Assembly: GCF_026213295.1 (NCBI RefSeq) | Contig: NC_079426.1 | Coordinates: 16,927,865-16,991,864, forward strand | Reading direction: 5' to 3' | DNA length: 64,000 bases | From: Gadus chalcogrammus | Lineage: Eukaryota > Chordata > Actinopteri > Gadiformes > Gadidae | Part shown: positions 30,120 through 40,153 of the stretch, one piece after another | How the letters are laid out: every line of letters begins with the position of its first letter | Numbering within the stretch: the stretch's first letter is position 1 | Notes under the pieces: model-generated | Databases searched by the model: none | Told to the model about the DNA's origin: nothing | What the model saw: only the letters and a program-made list of their open reading frames with translations | Position numbers and translations under genes: made by a program

Positions 30120-31644
30120 CATGTTGCCGATGAGGTTCTAAGATCAGCACTTAATGTTGTTTGATCCTGGAAAAAAAATTACGTTTTGTTTCTGTATGAC
30201 GTCTTGAATTGTCTGTATTCTATGTTCAGTCCTCACCTGCAGTTCCCTCAGCTCTGGTCAAGCTTGGGTCAATAAAATGTCCATCTCCAAATGTCCATCA
30301 GTTCGCGCCATCTATACAGAAAAAAAGGAAAAAGGATGAAAGTTTGCCTATAAAGAAGAGATAAAATTCAGCGGGGCGAGAGTGGCCCATTCTTTTAGGG
30401 CGTGGAGGAAATTAATCACGGAAATTGGTTTTTGGTGTGTCTATATCATATCTAATCTATCCTTTGTGCACATGTAGACAGTTCCAAGCATCGCCAATTG
30501 AGAGCGACACACTGGCTTTATGAAAAGCCACTTGTTCTCTGCATAATCGGGGGGAAGGTGGTTGTGGTGGATGGGGGGGGTTTTGTCGGGGTCCTCATTG
30601 CCAACTTAAATAGAAGGCTGGGAGGAGCGGGGGAGGGGCGGGATGGGGCCGGCTTGTTTGCCTGTGTAAAGTGTGATCCAGATAATAGCATTCTCATCAA
30701 AGGCGGCAATTACATTCATTACTGGGGCCGTGCGGCGCGCCGGCAAGGAAATTAAGTGGTGAGGAAAGAAAGCTTAATATATACCTCCTTTATCCTATTT
30801 CCCCAGCCTCTTGGTTCTTTGTCAAATGGTCCACGTGGAGCAGACGCCCCAAGAAAGAAACAGTCTCCGCAGGGGAGGAAGAATACACCTCTTCCAAGTC
30901 CTCCTTCACCTTTCTCCCTCTGTCTGCCGTAACTGTGGCTGCACTTGTCTGGGATTAAAAATACTTTTCTTTAAAGCTAATCTCCATGATGCAGCTTTTT
31001 TATATATGAGCCTGAAAACATGACACAACGTCATAAAGCATCGCTGAAGGCCTTCTCTAAATTAAATCTCAATTAATCTCCGGGAAGGAGGAGAAATGGA
31101 ATTGCACAAAAACCTACAAACGGCCCAGATCAAGCAGTTGATTGTGGGATGGGAACCTTTTCATTGAGGTCTTTTAATGTGAATTAAGACAAGTGGAGGA
31201 GACTGCAACCCCCTTAAAGGCAGGTGTACTGTGAGGGGCCGTCTAACATGTGTATAATTGAAATCTACTTGTGTTATGGTGCCCAGCCCTTTATTTTTTT
31301 TGGATAAACCTCTATACAATGAGCACTTCTTGCTTTTCAAAGACTTTTTGTATTTTTCTTAAATGCACATGTATAGAGGAAGTTATTGTGAAATGCCTTA
31401 CTCCTTAATAATACGGAACAACAGTGAAGGATTCTTGAAGCTTCTCAGTCCTCGTCATGTCATTTGTTGTATATGTTGCCAAGTGTCCAAAGCATTAGTC
31501 TCTGTCAACACCAGGCCCAGGTGTCACTCTACTAGAATCTCTCAGGGTTATTTATAAGTAAATAATTACGTTTTACTCTATATTTTAATCTCTCAATCGA
31601 CATAATATGAGAAGAAAATGTAATGAATAAAAGTGATAGGCCAT

Positions 31645-31654
31645 TATATATATA

Positions 31655-31695
<41 letters not shown>
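31645..31695. repeat. (TA)n microsatellite
   Basis: About 50 bp of TA with one TTTA interruption. Confidence 0.9.
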
Positions 31696-31698
<3 letters not shown>

Positions 31699-33100
31699 CA
31701 TGTGTGTGTTATACTATATTTTTTAAGTATTTAATTGTTTCCTATATCGTCATATGTATTTGTCTATAGCTAGCAGTGTATAGACCTATATATTTCCCCG
31801 CTAACAAATCATTTTGGCCTTTAGTAAATTATTCAGACGTATCTGGCCCCACTGGAAACCTGAGCATAATTAAATTGCAATAAAATAACATTAGTGTCAA
31901 CAAGCTATTCAACCCGGAAGATTAACTGCCAAGCCTTTATTCTTCGTTTTTTACTATAGTCCATGTCAGCTGACCCAAAAACACTGGATGTCTGCTCACT
32001 GAGCAGATCAAGTCGTGCACAACACCCAATACCTATTTAAAAAAGGTTATTTATGATCAGCGACTCTAACGTATTGCTTTTAGGGCCACAACAATGGAAC
32101 AGGAACCGGTTTCATTAATGATACATGTGCGCCATCTTGTGGTACAATAAGTCATGTTTATCATAAGTAGGCCTATATAATTTACAAAACATTGCTCTGC
32201 CATAGCATGTGTAGCCCTCAAGCATTGCTTGAAAGATAATAATAATCAAAATTCTTGGAAAAGATGAATAAAATGAGTCGTGGAAATATCAATCATAACT
32301 ATAAGATACAATTATATACGAATTATATTAACCTTGTTTAGTTAGTATTCACATTCAAAGTAATTGTATGCATTCTCCCTGAGAAACCTCCCTTCCTCTC
32401 TCTGACTGAGAGATATTAAAATTGTTGTCATTTGCATTCCCACTCGAGCCACGAAGTCAGATACTCAGGCCAATCGTCTTCCTTCTTTGTTGTGGAGATT
32501 CCTTTTACTGTTGCGGCCTTGCTTGCAGACTTGCAGACGTGTTGAATTCCCCCATTTCAGTTTAACTTGGCCCGCAAATCCTAAACTCTCCACGATGGTC
32601 ACTCCCACTCACGTTTGTTACCTGTGTATACCCTGGCTACCCACATTGCAAACGTATCCCTAATCTTGTTCTTGTCTCACTGAATGTGTCCTTGGTAACT
32701 TGGCTGCCTGTACTTTACCATGATCATGCTCTAATATTAAATCAAATATTTCGCTGGCCGACGTGTCTTAAAATAAGTTTCTCTTCATCAAAATGCCCAA
32801 ATGATTTACAATGCATTGAATTTTGGTGCTTCATAGGCTTAATGTTGGTTGTTTAATTAATCAAATAACTTAATGAATAGGCCTATGTTTAAATCTATAC
32901 ATTTTCTCCACTTTAACCTCCCCACTGTTAGTAAAAGTTTCAGTTTCCATCATAAAACTGTTGGAGATATATGAGAGGTTCCTTGTCTACCACATCATAG
33001 TTAAAAATAAGGTTGCGTTGTGTATTCGTTTACTATTTGCTGTTACAGAAGTAGCCTATATGATATTCCGTTTGCTTGCTACTTTTTGAGCAGGTTTTTG

Positions 33101-33258
33101 GTTGATAGGGCAGTTTTTAGTTTACAGTTTGGCTGGAAGTTGAAAATGCGATTTGGCCACACATACACAAACCGACAAACGATATGCCATATGAAAGCGG
33201 AGACTTAAGGGAGTCCAACGGTATAAGCCTCCTCATTTACCGAGCTTATCTCGATAGA
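33101..33258. repeat. Dispersed repeat, copy 1
   Basis: About 158 bp resembles 38,801-38,955 in direct orientation. It starts GTTGAT(A/T)GGGCAGTTTTT, has an ATATGC(C/G)(A/G)TATGAAAGC segment in the middle, and ends GAGCTTAT(C/G)TCGAT. The family is unknown. The two copies bracket the zinc-finger gene and the two transposons. Confidence 0.7.
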
Positions 33259-33295
33259 TGTGGAGGAATAAGGTCAATAACATAGCCTGTTATTG

Positions 33296-33324
33296 TCCAT
33301 GTCCTACAGCCTGTAGGACATGGA
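33296..33324. repeat. Perfect 14 bp palindrome with 1 nt centre
   Basis: TCCATGTCCTACAG and its exact reverse complement flank a single C at 33,310, giving a perfect 29 nt palindrome. Confidence 0.9.
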
Positions 33325-33911
33325 CATCTACATCTACGTCATAAATCCGTTTCAAGGCCCCTAGTACAGAGCGTTGTGATTGGCGAAGTTCGTGTTTGGG
33401 GATATAGATACCGGGGCCCTGTACCACGAAGCTCGCTTAGAGGGTTAGCGAGGTATGTTGAGCTCCAAGCCTGGGTTAGTTGTACCACGAAAGTCGATCT
33501 CTTTTAGCGTCGCTGTATCACCATGGTGACTTATGCTCGCAACCAAACCTGGTCGGGAGCAGTTTTTCGGCTTAGTCTAGCCGGAGATCGGCTACTTAAA
33601 TCGGCGTGCGCAGCTTCCTAGACCCTCCTCTGACAATGGCGTCACCATTTATGGGTGTTCCCGTGGACCTCTGCGCACTTCTCGTACAGGCGTCTCTCCG
33701 GAGACAGAGGGTTTTACGGGACAGAACCGATTCCCTGGCATTGTCTGACGATATTCAGATTTCAGACTTTATTGTCATTGTGCAAACATCGAAATTGGGG
33801 TTCTTCATGAGAGATACAGATTCTCATAAGAGGGTGTTCGTTATTCGATCGTCCTTTTGGACCTTATGTAGACAATGCTTACTGTTGCGCATTTTGTCTC
33901 CGTGACAGAGT

Positions 33912-33975
33912 GCTAGAGTGGAGGTAGCGCGTCAGTCTTGAATATCTGCGCGGGGGGTTCGACTCCCAAGTGACG
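33912..33975 (+). other. tRNA-like segment (plus strand), within transposon
   Basis: It contains GGTAGCGCGTCAGTCT, matching the D-arm and anticodon-stem start of vertebrate elongator tRNA-Met, and GGTTCGACTCC, a B-box-like sequence, about 25 nt later. The acceptor stem does not close and the anticodon loop is disrupted. It is a tRNA-derived relic, not a functional gene. Confidence 0.5.
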
Positions 33976-34138
33976 CGAATTTATGTGAAGCTTAAAAAGT
34001 CCCAATTATCATGCATATGGAATGCTTATTCACTAAAGCTTATGGAATTATATTTTTGTGCTTATTTCGAACTTGAACCCATATTTTAAAGGCCGTGCTG
34101 GCACCACATCTATGGGGGTAAAATGCATGATGATAGAC

Positions 34139-34205
34139 CGGCGAATTTGAACCCCGGTCGCTGGCGTTCGGGTCTTATACTAATCCACTACGCTACAGCC
34201 GCTAC
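34139..34205 (-). other. tRNA-like segment (minus strand), within transposon
   Basis: On the minus strand TAGCGTAGTGGA (A-box-like, at about 34,195-34,184) is followed by GGGGTTCAAATTC (B-box-like, at 34,156-34,144) at a tRNA-like distance. I could not draw a full cloverleaf. It is a relic or a recruited pol III promoter. Confidence 0.45.
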
Positions 34206-34701
34206 CTCTCGGCGGTTGAAAACATGCGATACATTTCTTACATAGGGTGTATTTAAAGTGAATTCCCTAAATGATAGAATAAGGCAGGATGGACGTTGCT
34301 TATGCATTTTTAAATCATCATCATTCTATTTGGATTAATGGCGAACAATTCTGCATTTGGCATAGTTATTTTACAGACAATATGCAGAATATTTTCACTT
34401 ATACGCATATAGACTGCTTGATCTATCGTAAAGGTGAGAAAAATGACGCAAAAAACGCCCCTTTCACGTGAACGCGCACTGAACCTAAAGCGGAAAACCT
34501 GGTTCAACTAATTGAATCTAAAGTGAGCTTCGTGGTACCATTTAACTCTGATTGCGAGTTGCGGCTCTGTCGAGCCAGGTTTTCCCAAGAAAGCCTGGGT
34601 ATGTTCAGCGAGCTTCGTGGTATAGGGCACGGATGTTCTTCAGTGTTTGCATACCATCACAGGTTTTGTTGTTATTACCTTATGTATGTGCTCATAAAGC
34701 C

Positions 34702-35802
34702 TTAAAGGGGTAGTTCGGAATTTTGGACATAGGGCCTGATTCCGAAGTGAGCATTGGTATTCTATATCACTGGAGACAGTTTTCAACACATTTCATTCAG
34801 TCCTTCTAGTTGCAGAGTTCGCTCGTGCTAGGCTAGCGCAAGTCAACGGGCAATGCTAGCCTGCTATTAAAAACAGTCTTACCCACTCCACAGTACACCC
34901 GAGGTAAATCAATTATAACGACAGACTATACATCTAAATGTCTGTTTATAGAATAATGTTAGAAATAAAACCAACCTTGCATTGCATTGCATTTTGAGGG
35001 AATTGCGGGGTCTCAGCAGCAGTGTTTATATTCCTGTACGTAGGCTACGGCAGCGGCGGACTGATACCTAGGTTACCTGCCGCTGTCATTGCTACAAACG
35101 CAGAGTACAGTGAACGAAGGAATTCTACAAGCGTATTAAATTAACAAGATATGGCCACGTTTGGAGGAGTTAGCGATGCATCTGCTTTTGAAGACGATTA
35201 TGAGGAATTTGTTGTATCCAACGACGAACCGTACATGTACGAGCCGGTGTTTTGATGTCAAAGCCAGCAGCAACAAGCCACAGTTGAGTCCTTTCTGGAT
35301 CTCGCACTGGAAATTGGTGGAAACTTTGTGGTGCCCATCCGTACCGTTTATTTCTACAATTTCTAAAAGCACACTGAACCATCATGTTGCCTATTCGTTC
35401 AATTGCGCTTCTGTCCCACGCTTCTCTGTTTACGTTCTTCTGTCGTGATTCGGTTACAAACCTAACCAGCGCATAGTAGAATTCCGCTTCTGCTGAGAAA
35501 GTAGTCCCTCGATGATTCATGCGATGCATGGTTAGTTTTATTTCTAACATTATTCTATCAACACCGACATTTAAATCTATAGTCTGGCGTTATAATTGAT
35601 TTACCTCGGGTGTACTGTGGAGTGGGTAAGACTGTTTTTAATAGCAGGCTAGCATTGCCCGTTGACTTGCGCTAGCCTAGCACGAGCGAACTCTGCAACT
35701 AGAAGGACTGAATGAAATGGGTTGAAAACTGTCTCCAGATAGAATACCAATGCTCACTTCGGAATCAGGCCCTATGTCCAAAATTCCGAACTACCCCTTT
35801 AA
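34702..35802. mobile_element. Foldback DNA transposon with TTAA target duplication (Kolobok-like)
   Basis: Terminal inverted repeats about 285 bp long (34,706-34,990 and about 35,520-35,798) are nearly identical. They begin AGGGGTAGTTCGG and end CCGAACTACCCCT, and TTAA flanks both sides (34,702-34,705 and 35,799-35,802). The short unique core holds a THAP-like fragment on the minus strand. TTAA target sites combined with a THAP domain are known for the Kolobok superfamily; piggyBac also uses TTAA but lacks THAP. The assignment is inference. High arm identity suggests recent activity or recent insertion. Confidence 0.75.
35170..35550 (-). pseudogene. THAP-domain fragment of the foldback transposon
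   Basis: A minus-strand frame open from 35,550 to 35,170, with ATG codons at 35,385 and 35,382, reads VQCAFRNCRNKRYG, then QSFHQFP, then a Trp about 12 residues on. That is the C-x3-C, SFHxFP, W pattern of a THAP zinc finger. The downstream Cys and His of the C2CH set are not clear, and the frame ends after about 70 residues with no catalytic domain. It is therefore a truncated transposase-associated fragment. On the opposite strand a 34-codon frame (35,150-35,254) begins with an ATG in good context and is rich in Asp/Glu; it may be another element-encoded start. Confidence 0.55.
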
Positions 35803-35877
35803 TCTTTCAAACCTAGTCCTTCTCGACCTCTTATTTCTTAGAGTATTTGTGGGGTTTTATCCACAACAGAGTAAAAT

Positions 35878-38684
35878 ATGTTAATAAACATGAAACCGTG
35901 CGGCTCAACTTTGGGAGAACAGCTTTCGTCCATAATGGACGTACTTACGAAAGCAGCCGTATCTGAAATTAGCCAGCTGTTCTCGGAAGACTCGGCTACT
36001 CTTCACTTACAAATAACTCGGAGCCTGGAAGAAAACGAGACGCTGAGGACGAAGATGAAGGTGATGAGGAGTGAGCTGTTTACTTTGCGGCTTCAAACAA
36101 GACCAAATGCATCGCGTGCAAGTCGGCCCTGGCTCGAGCCAACATCTGCAAACCAGGGACTACATCAATGGGAAATGGTGAGTTGAGTCCCGGCTGTAAT
36201 GGGTGGATAAAAGGACGGTCCAAGTGTTCAGGGGGTACTGTTAGTAGTTACAATTTTAGTAATTGGACAAAGTTATAATAATAATGATTCAAAATAAACA
36301 TTGAATAACTATTTCTATCGGAGAAGCAGGCTACCTCACATGGCTAACACATGCCAAAGATAATTTGACGATATGCCAGTTTCCTTCACTTTGAATGGTC
36401 TTGGTGTATTCTTCATCATCATCATCATCATCATCATCAGGCCTAAAGCCCCTGAAAGACACAAGGTGGTTGGAAACCCCCCTCTTCTTACACCACCCTT
36501 AGATTCTAGGCAGCTTCGATTCGAGGATGACTGCTAGATTGTACCTGTGCTAAAAAGTCTGGTGCTCTTTTGTAAAGCATCGTGACCCGAGCCCTTGTAA
36601 AAAACGAGTCAAACTTGAGATTAGAATTTCAAATATTGAATCAGTCAAGCCCAGAAAGGTTTCAAGAAGGATACCACATGAGCTGGTTTTCATTCTCAAA
36701 CATCAATAAACTCCAAATGTATACATGTTAACTAATCATCTTGCAGGGATTGAAACGTTGATGCTTGTTATTGTCAAATAGAATAATTGCGCTTGTCTCG
36801 CATGTAATGTTGTGCTCAGATCATTTTGCGCTGAGTTTCTTTTTAGTGTCCTGGTCAGCCGCTTGTGCTTTGAGTTTGGGGACCAAAACTCAATCTGTTT
36901 CTGCAGTACCCATATTTAACCCTATGTGTTACATACAGACATTTAAATAGTTTATTTCACGTGTACAAATACACACTGTCTCCTTTTGTGCAAATAATGT
37001 ATCAAAACCATTACCTTGTCCCCTATCTCTGCAGAAGACTGCGATGACTTTGGAGACCGCAGCACACAGCACGTCACCCCGGAGAGTCTGCACGGGGACG
37101 CCCCTGGTTCCTCCCGCATGTCCAGTCACAGAGAGGAGCTGAGGATCCTGAACGTCTACGGAAATGGGGAGGGCCCACTGGCGGTAGACTGCCATGACAC
37201 CCTCTTCACTGTGTCCGAAGTCGAGGCCCTGAGCTCACTGTCTGCGGATCACAGCGTGGCCAAGAGCCTGGAGTGCGGCGAGCGACTGGTCCGCCTTGAG
37301 GAGCTGACTGGGCAGGTTGGAAATCATCTTCTCATTCATGTAACGGATGCTTCCAACTCCAGCACACACCTTAATGATTCAGTGTGTCGTTAGTGGGGAT
37401 TGACCACTATTCTGTGCAAATTAAAGAATGTCTAATGTGGGTTTCCTTCTTTATTTGGAAAGCAGCAGACCCCAGACCCCATTTTAATCAAGGAGGAAGA
37501 GGATATTGGTGGAGGCATGCCACCTGTAGGTTAGTAATACACATTGCATCTATGCAAGCAAGCAAGCCAGCAACGACCTGGATCAACTGAAAATGTACTT
37601 GATTCTACCAGCGCTAAAAAGCCTGGTCCTCTTTTGAAAGCGCATCATGACCAGAGCCCTGCTAGAACACAAAGAATATCCTTAAAAGGGGGAGACGTAG
37701 CAGTGCCTACTCAGCTGGAGCCTTTGACCCTTGACAACCTCAAGGGGGACAAGGAAAAGGCATATTCAACAAATAGAAGCTTTAAAGAAAGATTGTCAAA
37801 ATCCATCGAATTTAAAAGTGTGTACAAAGGTATCCCTTTGTGCAAATAATGAATGAATATGAATATTATTAATTAATTACTTGAACAAATACAGTACTCT
37901 CTTTGTTTTCCTCTCTGCAGAAGCCTTTGACGTTGGAGACCGCAGCACACAGCGTGGCGGCACCTCGGATAGTCTGCATGTGGACGCCCCTGGCTCCTCC
38001 AACATGTCCAGTCACAACGGGCATACCCACACCGACGAGAAGCCGTACGGGTGTGGCCAATGCATGAGGAGCTTCAAACTGAAAGGCAACCTGAAGCTCC
38101 ACATGATGACTCACTCCGGGGAGAAGCCCTACAGGTGTGACCAATGCGTGAAGCGCTTCAGTCAAAAGTTCAACCTGAAGCTCCACATGAGGACTCACTC
38201 CGGGGAAAAGCCCTACAGGTGTGACCAATGCGTGAAGTGCTTCAGTCAGAGCTGCAAGCTGAAGATCTACATGAGGACTCACTCGGGGGAGAAGCCTTAC
38301 AGCTGTGACCAATGCCTGAAGCGCTTCACTCAGAGCTGCAAGCTGAAGATCCACATGAGGACTCACTCCGGGGAGAAGCCCTACAGCTGTGACCAATGCG
38401 CGAAGCGCTTTAGTCAGAGCTACAACCTGAAGATCCACATGAGGACTCACTCCGGGGAGAAGCACCACAGGTGTGACCAATGCGTGAAGCGCTTCGACCG
38501 GAGCTCCGACCTGAAGTTCCACATGAGGACTCACTCCAGGGAGAAGCCCTGCGTGTGTCTGCAGTGCAATGCCAACTTCAGCAACCAGAGCAAGTTGCGT
38601 TTGCACATGCGCAAGCACACGGCAATTGACACGGGGCAACGGGACACCTTGGGTGATACCGCAATCCTGTATTCATTGAAATGA
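35878..38684 (+). CDS. C2H2 zinc-finger protein, teleost multi-copy type (possible frameshift in exon 1)
   Basis: Likely a nuclear DNA-binding protein of the large fish C2H2 family. Exon 1 is 35,878-36,177 and encodes the family N-terminus (LGEQLSSIMDVLTKAAVSEI, then a short coiled coil). Exon 2 is 37,035-37,315, exon 3 is 37,466-37,529 (an acidic IKEEED segment) and exon 4 is 37,921-38,684. Exon 4 holds seven fingers with TGEKP-type linkers written HSGEKPY, followed by a short tail. Finger 3 ends KIYMRTH, so its first zinc-binding His is Tyr. The exon 1 donor GTGAGT is reached in phase 0, whereas exon 2 needs phase 1. In the alternative frame the end of exon 1 reads ALARANICKPGTT and reaches the donor in phase 1. 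An in-phase GTGAGC donor at 36,071 would also restore the frame. It may be a functional gene with a sequence error or a decaying copy. AATAAA lies at 38,776-38,781. Confidence 0.75.
36412..36439. repeat. (ATC)n microsatellite in zinc-finger gene intron 1
   Basis: Nine to ten ATC units. Confidence 0.9.
36655..36925. repeat. Decayed relative of the 19-20 kb MITE
   Basis: It shares ACCACATGAGCTGGTTT and GAGTTTGGGGACC...CTGCAGTACCC-type matches with 20,080-20,335 in the same orientation. It lies in intron 1 of the zinc-finger gene. Confidence 0.45.
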
Positions 38685-38800
38685 CTGCTGTAGGTTTTTT
38701 TTTCATCATGATTAAAGACGCTTCACATCACAACTTTTTATTGTCTTTTTAATTTTATTGTTGTAGTTTTCTGGCAATAAAGGTTCTGGTTGGGATTATC

Positions 38801-38955
38801 GTTGATTGGGCAGTTTTTCGTCTATAGTTGGGCTGAAAGTTGCCAATCCGATCTGGCAACAAATGCTATCTACACAAACAATATGCGGTATGAAAGCTGA
38901 GACTCATGAGTCCAAAGCTATAAGCGTCATCATTTTGTGAGCTTATGTCGATTAA
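38801..38955. repeat. Dispersed repeat, copy 2
   Basis: Direct-orientation relative of 33,101-33,258, just past the zinc-finger gene polyadenylation signal. Confidence 0.7.
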
Positions 38956-40153
38956 CTAGCAAGACCGTGCAATGCATAAATTGGTGACCAAAAGTACCAA
39001 TGTAATCAATAAAAGCATTTAAAATCTACATTAAAATAACCAACGTGATACAAATACAAAGAAAATACATCTCTACGGGCGCAGCAATTTTTTTTCGGCC
39101 TCACTGAACCCGCTCTACTTTCAAAGCGACGAGGTACTACGACCAAAAGTGGGCGTGTCTCGGTGAAATTCCGCAAGAAAGCTGGGAGAGTTGCAATTTA
39201 CAACTTGCACGTTCCGGCGTACCATCCAAAAGGATTACAGCAGGTTCAACATACTTTTCCAAGTTACTACCAAACAGACACACGCCAGCTTTTCTATATT
39301 TTATTTCGAAAGTATTCAAATGATTACATTTGCTATTTTATAGTGAGAGCTTCACTTTATTTGTTTCCAACCATTTGAAATTGTTTAATTGGTGTGCCTG
39401 TTTACATTGTTTACTCCATTTAGACTTTGCTCTAATCCCTTCACTATATTTAAGCCATTTAGCATTTCTTTACGTCTATGTGGCTTTACTGAAACATATA
39501 TTCAACCTCACTTTGCACTAGAGCACTCACCGTATTTTCTGCAGGAAATTCAGTGTGTTTTGTCCTCGGAACTTTTCTTTGCGGCCGAATGATCCGGAGG
39601 GCGGTGGGGAAGGTTTAACCGGGGGACGTGGAGTGAACTCTGACACCGTGATGTGACTATTGTTTTGATATGGTTTTCGTTACCAAGTATCAGCCGTAAC
39701 GTTAACTGAAATTATCAATAGCTTCACAAAACATATGTTAATCAATCGAGGAACATAGAGTTAAATCAACCATGAACTGTCATGTGCGAAATCCTTGTTT
39801 GTTGACTAACGTTATAAAGGATGCTGTTAGCTGAGTGGCTAACGTAGCGGTGTTGACAGTCTACTATGGAGATCAATGTGAAGTGAGGGACAGGGCAGCA
39901 GATCGTTGTTTGTCCGGGTTTTCGGTCTCCCTACCTGCGTAGTAAATATTACCACTTTCCAAAAAGTGTTATACTACACGTGCTAAAAGGGTAAGTGTCG
40001 ATCACAGCGAAACAGTCGGTGTTGATTTGTAACGTTTACTTCTATTCCATAGTACTAATTGCAAGTGACGTGGCTTCTTTTGGTAACGTTACTGAAACAG
40101 TTGTACATGATTCACCTCCCTTTAGAACCATACCCGTACACCAAACCATCTCG
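38956..40153 (+). promoter_or_regulatory. ikzf5 5' flank with candidate noncoding first exon
   Basis: A more CpG-rich block at about 39,570-39,660 is a plausible promoter. A consensus donor GTAAGT at 39,991 and a pyrimidine-rich acceptor ending at 40,052 would give a noncoding first exon that ends at 39,990 and a short first intron, before the ATG at 40,154. No TATA box was seen. The transcription start is inferred. Confidence 0.4.

Larger units (their letters stand above)
33415..34628. mobile_element. Non-autonomous DNA transposon with repeated TIRs and tRNA-like arms
   Basis: The left end reads GCCCTGTACCACGAAGCTCG and the right end is its near-exact reverse complement. The core GTACCACGAA recurs inside each end (about 33,482 and, inverted, 34,526-34,541), so both ends carry double copies. 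No transposase frame is present. Two tRNA-like segments lie inside, in opposite orientations. The end sequence is reminiscent of fish PIF/Harbinger-type elements, but I cannot confirm a 3 bp target duplication, so the superfamily is left open. Confidence 0.65.

Noticed and set aside
37544..37849. Plus-strand frame between zinc-finger exons 3 and 4
   Set aside because: Begins inside an intron and lacks domains. Part of it (about 37,606-37,660) resembles 36,545-36,600, suggesting an intronic repeat rather than an exon.
37869..38639. 256-codon frame antisense to the zinc fingers
   Set aside because: Antisense shadow created by the repeated finger codons; no domain of its own.
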